Origin: JBCBKL01 sp963922565
GTDB lineage: Bacteria > Pseudomonadota > Alphaproteobacteria > Rhodobacterales > Rhodobacteraceae
Length of the DNA: 64,000 nucleotides
NCBI GenBank assembly: GCA_963922565.1
Contig: CAWUIQ010000012.1
Coordinates: 21,103 to 85,102 of the forward strand
Direction: 5' to 3'
The position numbers were made by a program, and so were the translations under genes. Below are positions 44,101 through 52,400 of this stretch, in pieces (the first letter of the stretch is position 1; each line of letters begins with the position of its first letter). The notes under the pieces were generated by a model. That model did no database searches and was not told the origin of the DNA. It worked only from the letters and a program-made list of their open reading frames with translations.

Positions 44101-45048
44101 GTACTGGCCCGAAACGTCATCCATCTCATGCCAGTGGACGGGGTATTTGCCCAGCGTGCCCGCCTGGCCCATATAGGCGAACTCGGTGCCTGAGACGTAC
44201 ATTTCACCATCGTTCATCACCATCGTGTGGCCGCCGAACTGATCGTCCTGTTCGTTGAGCGGCACATCGTCGTCGTACACGACATCGCCTTGGATCTTTA
44301 CGTTCCGGCTGAGCAGAGCCACCTCCGCGCGCATATCAAGCCGGTGTAAGTCGCCGTCGGGATCGTCATATTGATCGACCTCGCCGTAGTGCATGTAATC
44401 GAGCGGCGGTTCGAAGCTGATCGTGCGACCGTCTGCCGAAACGCCGGTGACCGTAAGCTTCTCAGCCTGGTCCGGGTCAAAGTCCGTCGACGCGATCGCG
44501 ATCTTGTCACCGATCTGCCAGCCAGGGGCCTCGGCCAGTGTGATGCTGGTGGCACCGCCTTCGGCAGTTCCGTCGAGCTGGGTCCACGAGGTTTTGGCCG
44601 CGTCGGCGCCATGCAGATCGAGCCTGCTGCCCTCGCCCATCACCATCAGAAATGAATCCTGGTTCTGCAAAACCATCTCATCCATGCCGGGCATCATGGG
44701 CTGGCCCGCCTGCATCAGGATTTCCGAGATGTTCACATCCTGGTTCGGATCGTCACCCGTAAGTGTCAGGGTGAAATCGCTGACATGGGGCTCCGCTTCC
44801 GTTCCGACCTCAAAGTGCCCACCATCGATCACGGCGACCCAATCGGACGACAATTCAAGATCGGTGCCATCGGCAACGCGAAACTCACCCTGGACAACCA
44901 GACCGCCCAATTCAGCGTCCGTGTCCAAGATCAGTTCGGTGCCGGCCGGAACAACGACGATGTCGTCATTTCCTATATCGCCACCGTTCAGGTTCAGTAG
45001 TTCGGAGTAAGTGATGCTTGCCGTGCCGTTGGGGACTGTAACAATCAT
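41101..45048 (-). CDS. G8-domain CEMIP/TMEM2-like protein with three C-terminal repeats
   Basis: 1,315 residues. G8 domain near the N-terminus (about residues 30-105: VVVPAGTELILDTDAELGGLVV), then a right-handed beta-helix with CEMIP-like blocks: ITLAEAPGWQIGDKIAIAST, GKYPVHWHEMDD (His305-Trp-His307), ITIHGTDNAEVSGNVVFE, NYYFEDGSETGN. An acidic, Pro-rich linker precedes three 101-residue repeats. CEMIP and TMEM2 are animal hyaluronidases; polysaccharide binding or cleavage is inferred. No signal peptide or RTX repeat is visible, so the export route is unknown. The ATG at 45048 opens the homology; it lacks a clear ribosome site. Confidence 0.85.
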   Translation of the reverse strand: MIVTVPNGTASITYSELLNLNGGDIGNDDIVVVPAGTELILDTDAELGGLVVQGEFRVADGTDLELSSDWVAVIDGGHFEVGTEAEPHVSDFTLTLTGDDPNQDVNISEILMQAGQPMMPGMDEMVLQNQDSFLMVMGEGSRLDLHGADAAKTSWTQLDGTAEGGATSITLAEAPGWQIGDKIAIASTDFDPDQAEKLTVTGVSADGRTISFEPPLDYMHYGEVDQYDDPDGDLHRLDMRAEVALLSRNVKIQGDVVYDDDVPLNEQDDQFGGHTMVMNDGEMYVSGTEFAYMGQAGTLGKYPVHWHEMDDVSGQYITDSSIHHSFNKGITIHGTDNAEVSGNVVFETISHNYYFEDGSETGNVLTDNLGMGAREPGRFGEIRGANDDEPANFYTSNGDNVWVGNHAAGSEDKNFYFDLGSADGRDFGTFEDNAAHSAPGRAFYLNHGGLIQDGTPTGSAEQPQEVDPWEVDGLTVYKNNGVYVRGVEGTFTNSSFAEMGSNARFRLNQTVEDSLIVGRSDNVGNPQTDDEIEAGRSLPGGSGDFQGFQLYDGPGSLSNVMFDGFEEGDDAIDLSNAIHKSASFAVEGITWGDNVHEDAKVSIGGGGNAIGNDGWARGIVDVDGSLTGEPGAMVYQYSSDRDGSRVFNAGEDYEIIEEWGAIVSYGTKSGTLRIDNNIENTGANRGLDKSGFTVTRSDGETASGIRNQIPVFEGYSYAIDYRDIEDQFRLYLHDMDWGDSVIFNLGPTPAGSSFTVDDPGSDASWPAREVSSMAMLEASPDTAVFRDASGEVHINLVAEMAHGFLWPQPGATYNDTLHSGVTVIVDTEADLDLDALTFDDPGPGDSLPPPPYAEGQGPQDEQPVVEPPVDEQPVDEPQDEEPIDETADEEEPIDEPPVDDQPEEEVAEEEQSSDEPPAEEPADEEPVAEEPEPIAITLTLLDIASGDEVDTFDGTFDPKTQTLIAETDGPVRSIGFYLDGELFRIENHVPYALFGNSDDELWAGDLPVGDYDLEVRAFSGRNGNGEIVGSTTISVAVVEPPMDEAPIEDSPEPEVPDEPPLDDEPVVEEPAVDEPASATITLTLLDIASGDEDDTFDGTFDPETETIIAEADIPVGSIGFYIDGELFQVENEVPYALFGNSGDDLWSGDLPVGDYDLEVRAFSGRNGNGDLIATTAMEISAVDPDIIEDEADGEVIVDEAPVEEAPTDDAAPSPITLTLLDVVSGERSDAYAGGFDAETDTIVAETDFPVGSIGFFVDGALFQIENHAPYALFGNQGDNYWHRDLPDGDHDLEVRAFSERDAEGDLLGSTTIELI
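41104..42243 (-). repeat. Three tandem ~101-residue domains at the C-terminus of the G8 protein
   Basis: Copies at 41941-42243, 41509-41811 and 41104-41406 (in protein order). Each begins ITLTLLD and contains SIGFYxDGELF and VPYALFGN, then LPVGDYDLEVRAFSGRNGNG. Copies 1 and 2 are very similar; copy 3 has diverged and ends the protein with TTIELI. They are separated by acidic Pro/Glu linkers of 43 and 34 residues. A beta-sandwich adhesion-type fold is likely by pattern. Confidence 0.9.
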
Positions 45049-45497
45049 GTTGCGCCATAACTCTGGTTGAATGTTCGGGTTCGTGTCAGGCGTCGGATCA
45101 AAATGCGTCAAAATTGCGGCCCGACAGTCGCTGTCCAAAGGGCAGAGACAGTTCCCGCCGATCAGGGGGTATTGGTTGTATATGAAAGCTCTTGTCGCGC
45201 AAAGATAAGCGGCTCTTTGCCGGAATTGGATGGGCCGAAGTTTGAGCTGGAAGTGGGCACACAGGCCCGACGTCAGATTCGACCTGCCAAGGCACGGCAC
45301 AACAGCCATCAGATCCCGAATCGCGACACGAGCGCCGGACGTCTATCCGTCCACAACGCTTGCTTGGATGCCCATCACACGCGCTGCAGCGTACGGGCGC
45401 GTCTATTGATGATTCACATCTGTTCACGAATTTTGCTAACCAAGGAGTTGAGCGGCTGCAGGTATCCTGCTGCCTTATTCATTGCAGGAGCCCGACG
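45049..45497. other. 449-bp gap between G8 gene and fucU-like gene
   Basis: Divergent intergenic region containing the G8 promoter and the fucU-like promoter. The open frames in it lack any recognisable protein and disagree between strands. A GCAGGAG ribosome site for the fucU-like gene is at its right end. No RNA gene or clear palindrome longer than a few bases was noticed. Confidence 0.5.
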
Positions 45498-45941
45498 ATG
45501 CTGATTGGTCTGAACCCGCTTTTGTCACCCGACCTGCTCAGGGCGCTCCGCGCCATGGGCCACGGTGACGACTTAGCCATCGTCGATGGCAACTTTCCAG
45601 GTGACGGGTTTGCCCGTCGCTGCATCCGCGCGGATGGTCATTCAGCCACGGACATGCTGCGGGCCGTTCTTTCGGTGATGCCCGTTGACGATTTTGTCGA
45701 TGACGCGGCCACTGTGATGAAAACCGTCGGGTCAGATGACGTGCCCGAAATCGTCCACAGTTTTCAGGCCATCATCAACGAGCTGGCTGACCACCCCACC
45801 GATCTGACCCGCCTGGAACGCTTCAAATTCTACGAACGCGCCAAGGGCGCCTATGCAATCGTGCAAACAGGCGAGGCGCGTCTTTACGGAAACATCATCA
45901 TCACCAAGGGCGTTGTGCGGCCACCAGCCGACACGACCTGA
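45498..45941 (+). CDS. RbsD/FucU family mutarotase
   Basis: 147 residues. FucU-type pattern: MLIGLNPLLSPDLLRALRAMGHGDDLAIVDGNFP with the catalytic His/Asp, a middle DDFVDDAATVMKTVG and a C-terminal KFYERAKGAYAIVQTGEARLYGNIIITKGVV. FucU enzymes interconvert fucose anomers; RbsD acts on ribose. No sugar operon is nearby. GCAGGAG supports the ATG at 45498. It ends in a palindrome shared with convergent mrpG. Confidence 0.92.
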   Translation: MLIGLNPLLSPDLLRALRAMGHGDDLAIVDGNFPGDGFARRCIRADGHSATDMLRAVLSVMPVDDFVDDAATVMKTVGSDDVPEIVHSFQAIINELADHPTDLTRLERFKFYERAKGAYAIVQTGEARLYGNIIITKGVVRPPADTT

Positions 45942-45956
45942 GGCAGCTTTGCCTCA
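45939..45956. terminator. Palindrome carrying both stop codons of convergent fucU-like gene and mrpG
   Basis: TGAGGCA (45939-45945), a GCTT loop, TGCCTCA (45950-45956). The first TGA ends the plus-strand gene and the last TCA is the TGA of mrpG on the minus strand. No T-run follows on either strand. Confidence 0.5.
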
Positions 45957-46325
45957 ACCGTCTTCCCGCCCAACCATTGGTGGGTCGTCATAGATAGACC
46001 AGCCGCAGGTGTTCTCACTCGCCGGAAGATCGTCTTTCGGGATGTTCAGCCGGATGAAGGTCTGTGACATGAAATGAGCCGTGATCGGCGCTGTCAGGAA
46101 CAGGAACACCGTAATCATCAGCTCGTGGAATGACAGGCTGCCTTTGACCAGCAGGAAATAGAGCATCGATGCGATCAAAACCCCGCCGACACCCAGCGTG
46201 GTCGCCTTTGTCGGCGCGTGCAGGCGCTGCATCGTGTCTTGCAGTTTCATCAGACCGAAAGACCCGACAAGGCCGAAGATACCGCCGATGATAAGAAAAG
46301 CCGAAATCAGAAGGTCTGCCAGCAT
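45954..46325 (-). CDS. mrpG: Na+/H+ antiporter subunit G
   Basis: 123 residues, three helices (LISAFLIIGGIFGLVGSFGLM, GVGGVLIASMLYFLLV, LMITVFLFLTAPITAHFMSQTFI). The family marks QRLHAPTKATTLGVGG and APITAHF are present. Small membrane subunit of the Mrp complex. GAGGACAGGACC before the ATG at 46325 supports the start. Last gene of mrpACDEFG. Confidence 0.95.
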   Translation of the reverse strand: MLADLLISAFLIIGGIFGLVGSFGLMKLQDTMQRLHAPTKATTLGVGGVLIASMLYFLLVKGSLSFHELMITVFLFLTAPITAHFMSQTFIRLNIPKDDLPASENTCGWSIYDDPPMVGREDG

Positions 46326-46335
46326 GGTCCTGTCC

Positions 46336-46605
46336 TCACTCGATGATGTCGCCGCGCAGGATAAAGCGGCAATAGGCGACGGTTGAAACGAACCCGACCA
46401 TGGCAACCAGCATGGACGCCTCATAATAAACGGCGGTTCCCTGCCAGATCCCGTAGATGATCAGCAATGCGATGACGTTGATCACCATCGTGTCCAGCGC
46501 AAGGATCCGGTCCGCGGTGTTGGGCCCAACGGCAATCCGCCAGAGGTTGAGCAAAAGCCCCAGACCAAAGCATCCGAAGGCAAAGAGCATTGCGTAGGTG
46601 ATCAT
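46336..46605 (-). CDS. mrpF: Na+/H+ antiporter subunit F
   Basis: 89 residues, three helices. The family signature RIAVGPNTADRILALDTMVINVIALLIIYG is intact, as is the YYEASMLVAMVGFVSTVAYCRFI block. Its ATG overlaps the mrpE stop (ATGA), and mrpG follows after 10 bp. Required for antiport activity of the complex in characterised systems. Confidence 0.96.
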   Translation of the reverse strand: MITYAMLFAFGCFGLGLLLNLWRIAVGPNTADRILALDTMVINVIALLIIYGIWQGTAVYYEASMLVAMVGFVSTVAYCRFILRGDIIE

Positions 46606-47093
46606 TCGAAAATCTCCTTCAGGCGGCGCTCATAGCGATCTTTGATGCCATCCCGCACCTCGTCCGGATCATCGGTATGCAGGCAATGCACCAGGATGCT
46701 CGTACCGTTGGCCGACAAAAGGGCCGAGACGGTGCCAGGCGTCATGGTGATCGTTCCCGCCAGTACGGTGATCGCCTCAGGCGATGTCAGTTCCAGCGGC
46801 ACGGTGACCCATTTCGAGTGGATGTCATCGCGGCGCTTGAAGAGGATGATCATCGCGACCTGCACATTGGCGACGATGATGTCCCACAGCACGATCAGGA
46901 CGTATTCGGCGGCCTTAAGCGGGCTGCCGATCTTGGATCGCTCAGGCCAGTAGGGGGCGGTAAGGATCGGCACGACCAGCCCAAGTGCCGCACCCAACAG
47001 CACGTTGCCGACCGTGACCTTGTTGACCAGCGCCAGCCAGACCAGCGTTAGGCCGATGCTCATCAACGGATGCGGCAGAAGACGTTTTAGCAT
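46602..47093 (-). CDS. mrpE: Na+/H+ antiporter subunit E
   Basis: 163 residues. N-terminal helices (LMSIGLTLVWLALV, GNVLLGAALGLVVPILT) and the family block VANVQVAMIILFKRRD followed by ITVLAGTITMTPGTVSALLS. It assembles with subunits F and G. 3 bp separate it from mrpD; its stop overlaps mrpF. Confidence 0.96.
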   Translation of the reverse strand: MLKRLLPHPLMSIGLTLVWLALVNKVTVGNVLLGAALGLVVPILTAPYWPERSKIGSPLKAAEYVLIVLWDIIVANVQVAMIILFKRRDDIHSKWVTVPLELTSPEAITVLAGTITMTPGTVSALLSANGTSILVHCLHTDDPDEVRDGIKDRYERRLKEIFE

Positions 47094-47096
47094 GAC

Positions 47097-48653
47097 CTAT
47101 CTCCCCTGCCCCGGTTCCAGGACGGATGACACATAGCCGCTTGCATCAAAAAGCTGCGCCGCCGCCCCTTCCATATACGTCGTGATCGGCCCGGCGAGAA
47201 CGGCAAGCATCCCCAGGATGACAAGCGTCAGCAAAGCGGGCGCGACTTCCATCGCCGTCGCCGGCTTGGTCGCCACAACCAACACCGCGCTGTCGGTCTG
47301 GTCCGCGTTCTCGGGTGGGTCTTCCACCAGAGCGGTAGACTTCCAGAAGATGATGCTGCCGGCACGCGCAAACCCGATGATCGTCAGCAGTGATCCGACC
47401 AGGATCGCGCTCCAGGCCCAGGGCAGGATCGCCGGCATTCGGAGCGAATCCATCACGAGAAGTTTGCCGAGGAACCCGCTGAGCGGGGGCATACCGGCCA
47501 TCGCAATCGCGCCACCAAAAAACAGAGCCGCGAACAGGCCGTTTTGCACGATTGGCGCTTCGGCGACCAGCAGGCCACCCCCCGGCCGCCGGGATTTGAC
47601 CAGGTCAGCCGCGAGGAACAGCGCCGCTGCGGCAAAGGTCGAGTGAACGAGATAATAGAGGGCGGCCGTGGTGGCCTCTGGCGTGAACACGGCGACGGCC
47701 AGCATCATGGTGCCCATCGAACCCACCACCGAAAAGGACAGAAGCGGCATCAGACGCCGCGCGCCCAGCACCCCGAATGCCCCGATCGCCAAGGTGACGA
47801 TCGCCGCCGGGAACAACCATTCCTGCACCAGCACCTCGATCGAGGGCGTACCGGGGCCAAAGACGATCGTATGGACCCGAATGATGGCATAGGCTCCAAC
47901 CTTGGTCATGATCGCGAACAGCGCCGCGACCGGCGCGGGGGCGTTGGCATAGGTCGCCGGCAGCCAGAACTGTACGGGGAACAGTGCCCCTTTGATCATA
48001 AAGACCACCAAAAGCAGCATTGCTGCAACGCGGATCATGGCGCTGTCTTCAGCTGGAATGGCCTGAACTTTCGCAGCAAGGTCCGCGATATTCAGCGTGC
48101 CAGTCGTGGCGTAAATGACCCCGAGCGCGAACAGGAACAGCGTCGAACCGGCAAGGTTCATCACGACGTATTGCAGACCCGCCTGCAGCCGCTCACGCCC
48201 GCCAGCATGGATCATCAGGCCATAGGATGCGATCAGCAGGACTTCGAAGAAGACGAAGAGGTTAAAGACGTCACCCGTCAGGAAGGCACCACAGATGCCC
48301 ATGAGCTGAAACTGAAACAGCGCGTGAAAGTGCCTGCCACGACTGTCCCAGCCGGTCGCAACGGCATGCCACAGAACCAGAATGGCCAGAACCGAGGTCA
48401 AGAGCACCATTGCGGCTGAAAGCCGATCCAGCACCAATACGATCCCGAAAGGCGCAGGCCAGTTGCCAAGGCGATAGACAAAGGTGTCGCCGCTGTCGGC
48501 TGTGACCACCAATCCGGCTGAAATCGCGACCAGAGCCAGCGTGCCGGTGACTGAGGCCGTGCGCGCCAATGTGATGTCGTGGCGCATAACGAAAGCGATG
48601 ATCGGCGCAAGAAGCGCCGGCAGGATGACCGGCGCGATAATCCAGTGGCTCAT
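47097..48653 (-). CDS. mrpD: Na+/H+ antiporter subunit D
   Basis: 518 residues, about 14 helices, homologous to NuoM/N-type proton-translocating subunits of complex I. Characteristic blocks: FQLMGICGAFLTGDVFNLFVFFEVLLIASYGL and FMIKGALFPVQFWLPATYANAPAPVAALFAIMTKVGAYA (with a Lys in the channel). The ATG overlaps the mrpC stop (ATGA). Confidence 0.97.
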   Translation of the reverse strand: MSHWIIAPVILPALLAPIIAFVMRHDITLARTASVTGTLALVAISAGLVVTADSGDTFVYRLGNWPAPFGIVLVLDRLSAAMVLLTSVLAILVLWHAVATGWDSRGRHFHALFQFQLMGICGAFLTGDVFNLFVFFEVLLIASYGLMIHAGGRERLQAGLQYVVMNLAGSTLFLFALGVIYATTGTLNIADLAAKVQAIPAEDSAMIRVAAMLLLVVFMIKGALFPVQFWLPATYANAPAPVAALFAIMTKVGAYAIIRVHTIVFGPGTPSIEVLVQEWLFPAAIVTLAIGAFGVLGARRLMPLLSFSVVGSMGTMMLAVAVFTPEATTAALYYLVHSTFAAAALFLAADLVKSRRPGGGLLVAEAPIVQNGLFAALFFGGAIAMAGMPPLSGFLGKLLVMDSLRMPAILPWAWSAILVGSLLTIIGFARAGSIIFWKSTALVEDPPENADQTDSAVLVVATKPATAMEVAPALLTLVILGMLAVLAGPITTYMEGAAAQLFDASGYVSSVLEPGQGR

Positions 48654-49036
48654 GCGCGGGTCTCCGTCAGTTCTTCCTGCTCTTCGTCGGGCTTGTCCAA
48701 CTCTTCGCCCTGACCATCCATGTTGATCTGGTCATCACCGGCTTCGAGAAACGCGCCAAGCGCAAACATCACCAGCACCGCCGTCATTCCAAACGAGATC
48801 ACGATAGCCGTCAGCACCAGCGCCTGTGGCAGCGGGTCGGTATACGCCGCTTCGCCATAGGGATTGAGAACGGGCGGTACGTTGATCGCCAGCCGCCCCG
48901 ACGAGAACAGAAAAACATTGACGGCATAGGACAGCAGCGCGAGGCCAAGGATGACCGGGAATGCCCGCAACCGCAGGATCAGGTAAACGCCGCCGGCCGT
49001 CAAAAACCCGATGCCGCTTGCAACAATGAGTTCCAT
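48650..49036 (-). CDS. mrpC: Na+/H+ antiporter subunit C
   Basis: 128 residues, NuoK-like with three helices (GIGFLTAGGVYLILRL, VILGLALLSYAVNVFLF and LPQALVLTAIVISFGMTAVLVMFAL). The cytoplasmic tail is acidic (EELDKPDEEQEEL). The ATG shares its A with the mrpA stop (TGATG), so it is coupled to mrpA. Confidence 0.96.
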   Translation of the reverse strand: MELIVASGIGFLTAGGVYLILRLRAFPVILGLALLSYAVNVFLFSSGRLAINVPPVLNPYGEAAYTDPLPQALVLTAIVISFGMTAVLVMFALGAFLEAGDDQINMDGQGEELDKPDEEQEELTETRA

Positions 49037-51900
49037 CAGCTTTCTCCCTCGCGGATGCGTCCAACGGCCTTTGAGGGGTCGTATTCGAGTGGCTCCTTGT
49101 TCACGGTTTCACCGGCATGACGGGCCAGTCGCGAAATGCTGAACAGCATCAGCATCACCGCACCGAGCACGGTCAGAAAGACCCCCAGATCGAACGCTAG
49201 AGCGGAAGCCAGTTCGAATTCCTCGATCGGTGGGAACTCAAAGTAACCAAACCAAGAGGTCAGGAACGGCACACCGGCCAGCCATGACGCGACGCCGGTG
49301 AGACCTGCAATCACAACACCCCAGCCGATCATGGCGTGATATTCGATCCGCTGTCGCCGCTGCGCCCACGCAAACCCGGACGCCATGTATTGCATCAAGA
49401 GCGCGATCGAGATCACGAGGCCGGCGACAAATCCGCCGCCCGGCTGATTGTGTCCGCGCAAGAAGAGATAGACACCGACCATCACCGCGATTGGCATCAT
49501 CGCCCGTGTCGCGACCACCATCATCAGCGGGTGCCGGTCGCGGGAACGGTCGACATTATAGTGATGGGAATTGCGCAACCGCCGACCGGCCGCACCACGC
49601 AGTAGCGCCTCCATCAACGCGAAGATCGTCAGGCCCGCCACGCCCAGAACGATGATCTCGCCGTAGGTGTCGTAGCCGCGGAAGTCGACGAGGATCACGT
49701 TGACCACGTTGGTCCCCCCGCCCCCGGTCTTGGAGTTTGCGAGGTGGTAGTCGGAGATCGTGCTGAAATCGCGCATCATGAAGCCATAGGCCAACCCGCC
49801 TACCGCGAGCCCGGCAGCGACCGCGATAACTCCGTCTCGTGCCTGCAGGACCATGCTGCTTTCATGCGGTGTCTCTTTCGGCAAGAAGTGCAGCGCCAAG
49901 AGCAGCAGCATGATCGTGACCGTCTCGACCGAAATCTGGGTCAGCGCGAGGTCCGGCGCCGAAAGGTAGACGAAGCCAAACGAGATCATCAGCCCAATGA
50001 TCCCAATGAGCACGAGCGCACGGAAGCGGTTGCGATGTTGCAGTACGACAAGACCTGTCGCGGCGGCCAAAAGAACCCAGCCTGCCAGCACCACAGGTGG
50101 CACAGGTAGCAACTCGCGCGTGGGCGCCAGCATACCACCGCTCCAGAACGCAACGGCCCCGATCGCCAGCGTTGAGACGACGAAGATTGCCAGATAGCGG
50201 CTGATCGCGCCGTTATGCAGGCCCAGTGCTATGCCACTCGTCAGCCGAACCAGACCCGCGATCAAAGCGTCAAAGATCGTCTTGGCCTCTGGCCGCGGTG
50301 TCGCGTTCCACAGGCGATCGAGCGGTCGGTGCATTGCGAGGAGGATCCCGCCGCCAATGATCGCGATGATCGACATGAAGAGTGCGGTATTCACTCCATG
50401 CCAGATCTTGAGCGAGTAGTATGGCATGTCACCGCCCGTAACCGCGCCACCTGCGACGGCAACCAGCGGCCCGGCGAGCCAGGGCATCACACCGATGGCA
50501 ACCACCATAACCGCCAGCAGCGCCGGCGAGGCCCACATGCCAAATGGCGGATCATGGGGCTTGGCCGGATAGTCGTCGCGCTTGGGCCCCAAGAACACAT
50601 GGAAGATGAACCGCAGCGAATAAGCGACCGATAGCAGCGACCCCAAGGTGGCCAGCACAGGCACCGCCCAATCCGAACCGTTCCAGACCGTGTCGGAAGC
50701 CGCATCCAGCATCATCTCTTTCGACAGGAACCCGTTGAACAGTGGGATACCCGCCATGGACAAGGCGCCGACTGTGCCGATGACGAAGGTGACCGGCATA
50801 AGGTGACGAAGGCCGCCCAGACGTTTGATATCGCGGGTATGGGCCTCATGGTCGATGATGCCCGCCGTCATGAAGAGTGCTGCCTTGAAGGTCAGGTGAT
50901 TGATGATGTGAAAGACCGCGACAATGGCCGCAAAGGGTGTCCCGAAACCCAAAAGCATGGTTAGCAGGCCAAGGTGGCTGACCGTCGAAAAGGCCAAGAG
51001 CGCCTTCAGATCGTCTTTGAATAGCGCGATCAACGCCCCGATAACCATTGTGATCAGGCCGGTCGTGGCGACGATGTAGAACCACGCATCGGTTCCCGCG
51101 AGCGCGGGCCACATCCGCGCCATCAGAAACACACCGGCTTTGACCATCGTCGCCGAATGCAGGTAGGCCGACACCGGCGTGGGTGCGGCCATGGCGTGGG
51201 GCAGCCAGAAATGAAACGGAAACTGGGCCGACTTGGTGAACGCACCAAGCAAGATCAGGATGAGCGCTGGCAGATACCACTCCGATGCCTTGATCTGCTC
51301 TCCTGCGGCGAGGATGTCGGTCAGGTTGTAGCTGCCCACCACATTGCCCAGGATCAGCATCCCACCAATCATGGCCAGACCACCGGCCCCCGTTACAGCG
51401 AGGGCCATTCGCGCGCCCTGCCTCCCTTCGGGCAGATGCTTCCAATAGCCAATCAACAGGAAAGACGAGAGGGATGTCAGCTCCCAAAAGATCAGCAACA
51501 ACAGGATGTTATCCGACAGCACGATGCCAAGCATCGCGCCCTGAAACAAAAGCAGATAGGTAAAGAACTGCCCCATCGGATCCTGCGCCGACAGATAGAA
51601 CCGGGCGTAAAGCGTGATCAGCAGACCGACGCCAAGGATCATTCCCGCGAACAGAAGCCCCAGACCGTCCAGAAAGAAGCGAGCCGAAAGACCCAGCTGC
51701 GGAAGCCATTCAATCTCGGCAATCAAGACTTCGCCACGAAATACCGCTGGCGCAAGGGTTCCAAGCATCACCAGCGCCAACAGGGTCGGGATGGCCGTGA
51801 AGGTTGCGCAAGTGTTACGGCCCGCCCGGATCATGACACCCGGCATCAGCGCGCCGAGGAATGGCAAGATCGCGATTATCGGAAGCAGGTTGCTTTGCAT
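49036..51900 (-). CDS. mrpA: Na+/H+ antiporter fused subunits A and B
   Basis: 954 residues. The N-terminal ~780 residues are MrpA/NuoL-like (LLIFWELTSLSSFLLIGYW, KSAQFPFHFWLPHAMAAPTPVSAYLHSATMVKAGVF), and the last ~170 residues are an MrpB domain (LMMVVATRAMMPIAVMVGVYLFLRGHNQPGGGFVAGL). Fused A/B defines the group 2 Mrp of alphaproteobacteria (Pha type). The complex exports Na+ or K+ for H+ and supports pH and salt tolerance. First gene of the operon; promoter in the 500-bp gap upstream. Confidence 0.97.
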   Translation of the reverse strand: MQSNLLPIIAILPFLGALMPGVMIRAGRNTCATFTAIPTLLALVMLGTLAPAVFRGEVLIAEIEWLPQLGLSARFFLDGLGLLFAGMILGVGLLITLYARFYLSAQDPMGQFFTYLLLFQGAMLGIVLSDNILLLLIFWELTSLSSFLLIGYWKHLPEGRQGARMALAVTGAGGLAMIGGMLILGNVVGSYNLTDILAAGEQIKASEWYLPALILILLGAFTKSAQFPFHFWLPHAMAAPTPVSAYLHSATMVKAGVFLMARMWPALAGTDAWFYIVATTGLITMVIGALIALFKDDLKALLAFSTVSHLGLLTMLLGFGTPFAAIVAVFHIINHLTFKAALFMTAGIIDHEAHTRDIKRLGGLRHLMPVTFVIGTVGALSMAGIPLFNGFLSKEMMLDAASDTVWNGSDWAVPVLATLGSLLSVAYSLRFIFHVFLGPKRDDYPAKPHDPPFGMWASPALLAVMVVAIGVMPWLAGPLVAVAGGAVTGGDMPYYSLKIWHGVNTALFMSIIAIIGGGILLAMHRPLDRLWNATPRPEAKTIFDALIAGLVRLTSGIALGLHNGAISRYLAIFVVSTLAIGAVAFWSGGMLAPTRELLPVPPVVLAGWVLLAAATGLVVLQHRNRFRALVLIGIIGLMISFGFVYLSAPDLALTQISVETVTIMLLLLALHFLPKETPHESSMVLQARDGVIAVAAGLAVGGLAYGFMMRDFSTISDYHLANSKTGGGGTNVVNVILVDFRGYDTYGEIIVLGVAGLTIFALMEALLRGAAGRRLRNSHHYNVDRSRDRHPLMMVVATRAMMPIAVMVGVYLFLRGHNQPGGGFVAGLVISIALLMQYMASGFAWAQRRQRIEYHAMIGWGVVIAGLTGVASWLAGVPFLTSWFGYFEFPPIEEFELASALAFDLGVFLTVLGAVMLMLFSISRLARHAGETVNKEPLEYDPSKAVGRIREGES

Positions 51901-52400
51901 GTAGTCGCGGCTCCGCAGGACATGAATTGGAATGAGGTTTTGCTGGATCCCCCACCGTGCCCGGATGCCTATGCGTCACAAGCCCGTTGGGAGCAACCCG
52001 AGGACACAGCCAAATCTGGCCGAATGCCGCCGGATGGAACGGTCAATAACCAATCGGGTCAGGCACACCGCCCGGGCAAATTCTGAAAACGGCTGGTTCG
52101 GTCTTGCCTGGACCGGCGGCAAGATAAAGCTGAGCGTAGTCCAGCACGGCAGTCCCCCTTCCTTAGTTCCCCCGCGTTACCGGGGCCATTCCTGTATTCA
52201 GCTTGCCGTGCGCCAACGTCAACTCTGATCCTTGCCGAGGACATGGGTAAGGGCCGCCATCGCGGCAAGGTTAATCCCTACTGTTTTCTTGGGTTTTTGC
52301 CAATTTGCCACGGATTTCACAGCAATAGGCACATTGCAGGAGCAAATCCGCAGCGTTCTGCCTATGCTGTTTGCAGAGGGCGGCACATCAGTAGATCCAA
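51901..52400. other. 500-bp gap between mrpA and the response regulator gene
   Basis: Holds the mrp promoter (minus strand, right of 51900). Short open frames in both strands show no recognisable protein. CCTTGCCG (52230-52237) and CGGCAAGG (52263-52270) form an 8-bp inverted repeat 25 bp apart, possibly an operator or the remains of a stem. Otherwise nothing is seen. It may also carry the end of the upstream two-component transcript. Confidence 0.45.

Noticed and set aside
45098..45427. 109-codon minus-strand frame upstream of the G8 gene
   Set aside because: No recognisable domain and Cys/Arg/Ser-rich as expected from chance; treated as intergenic.
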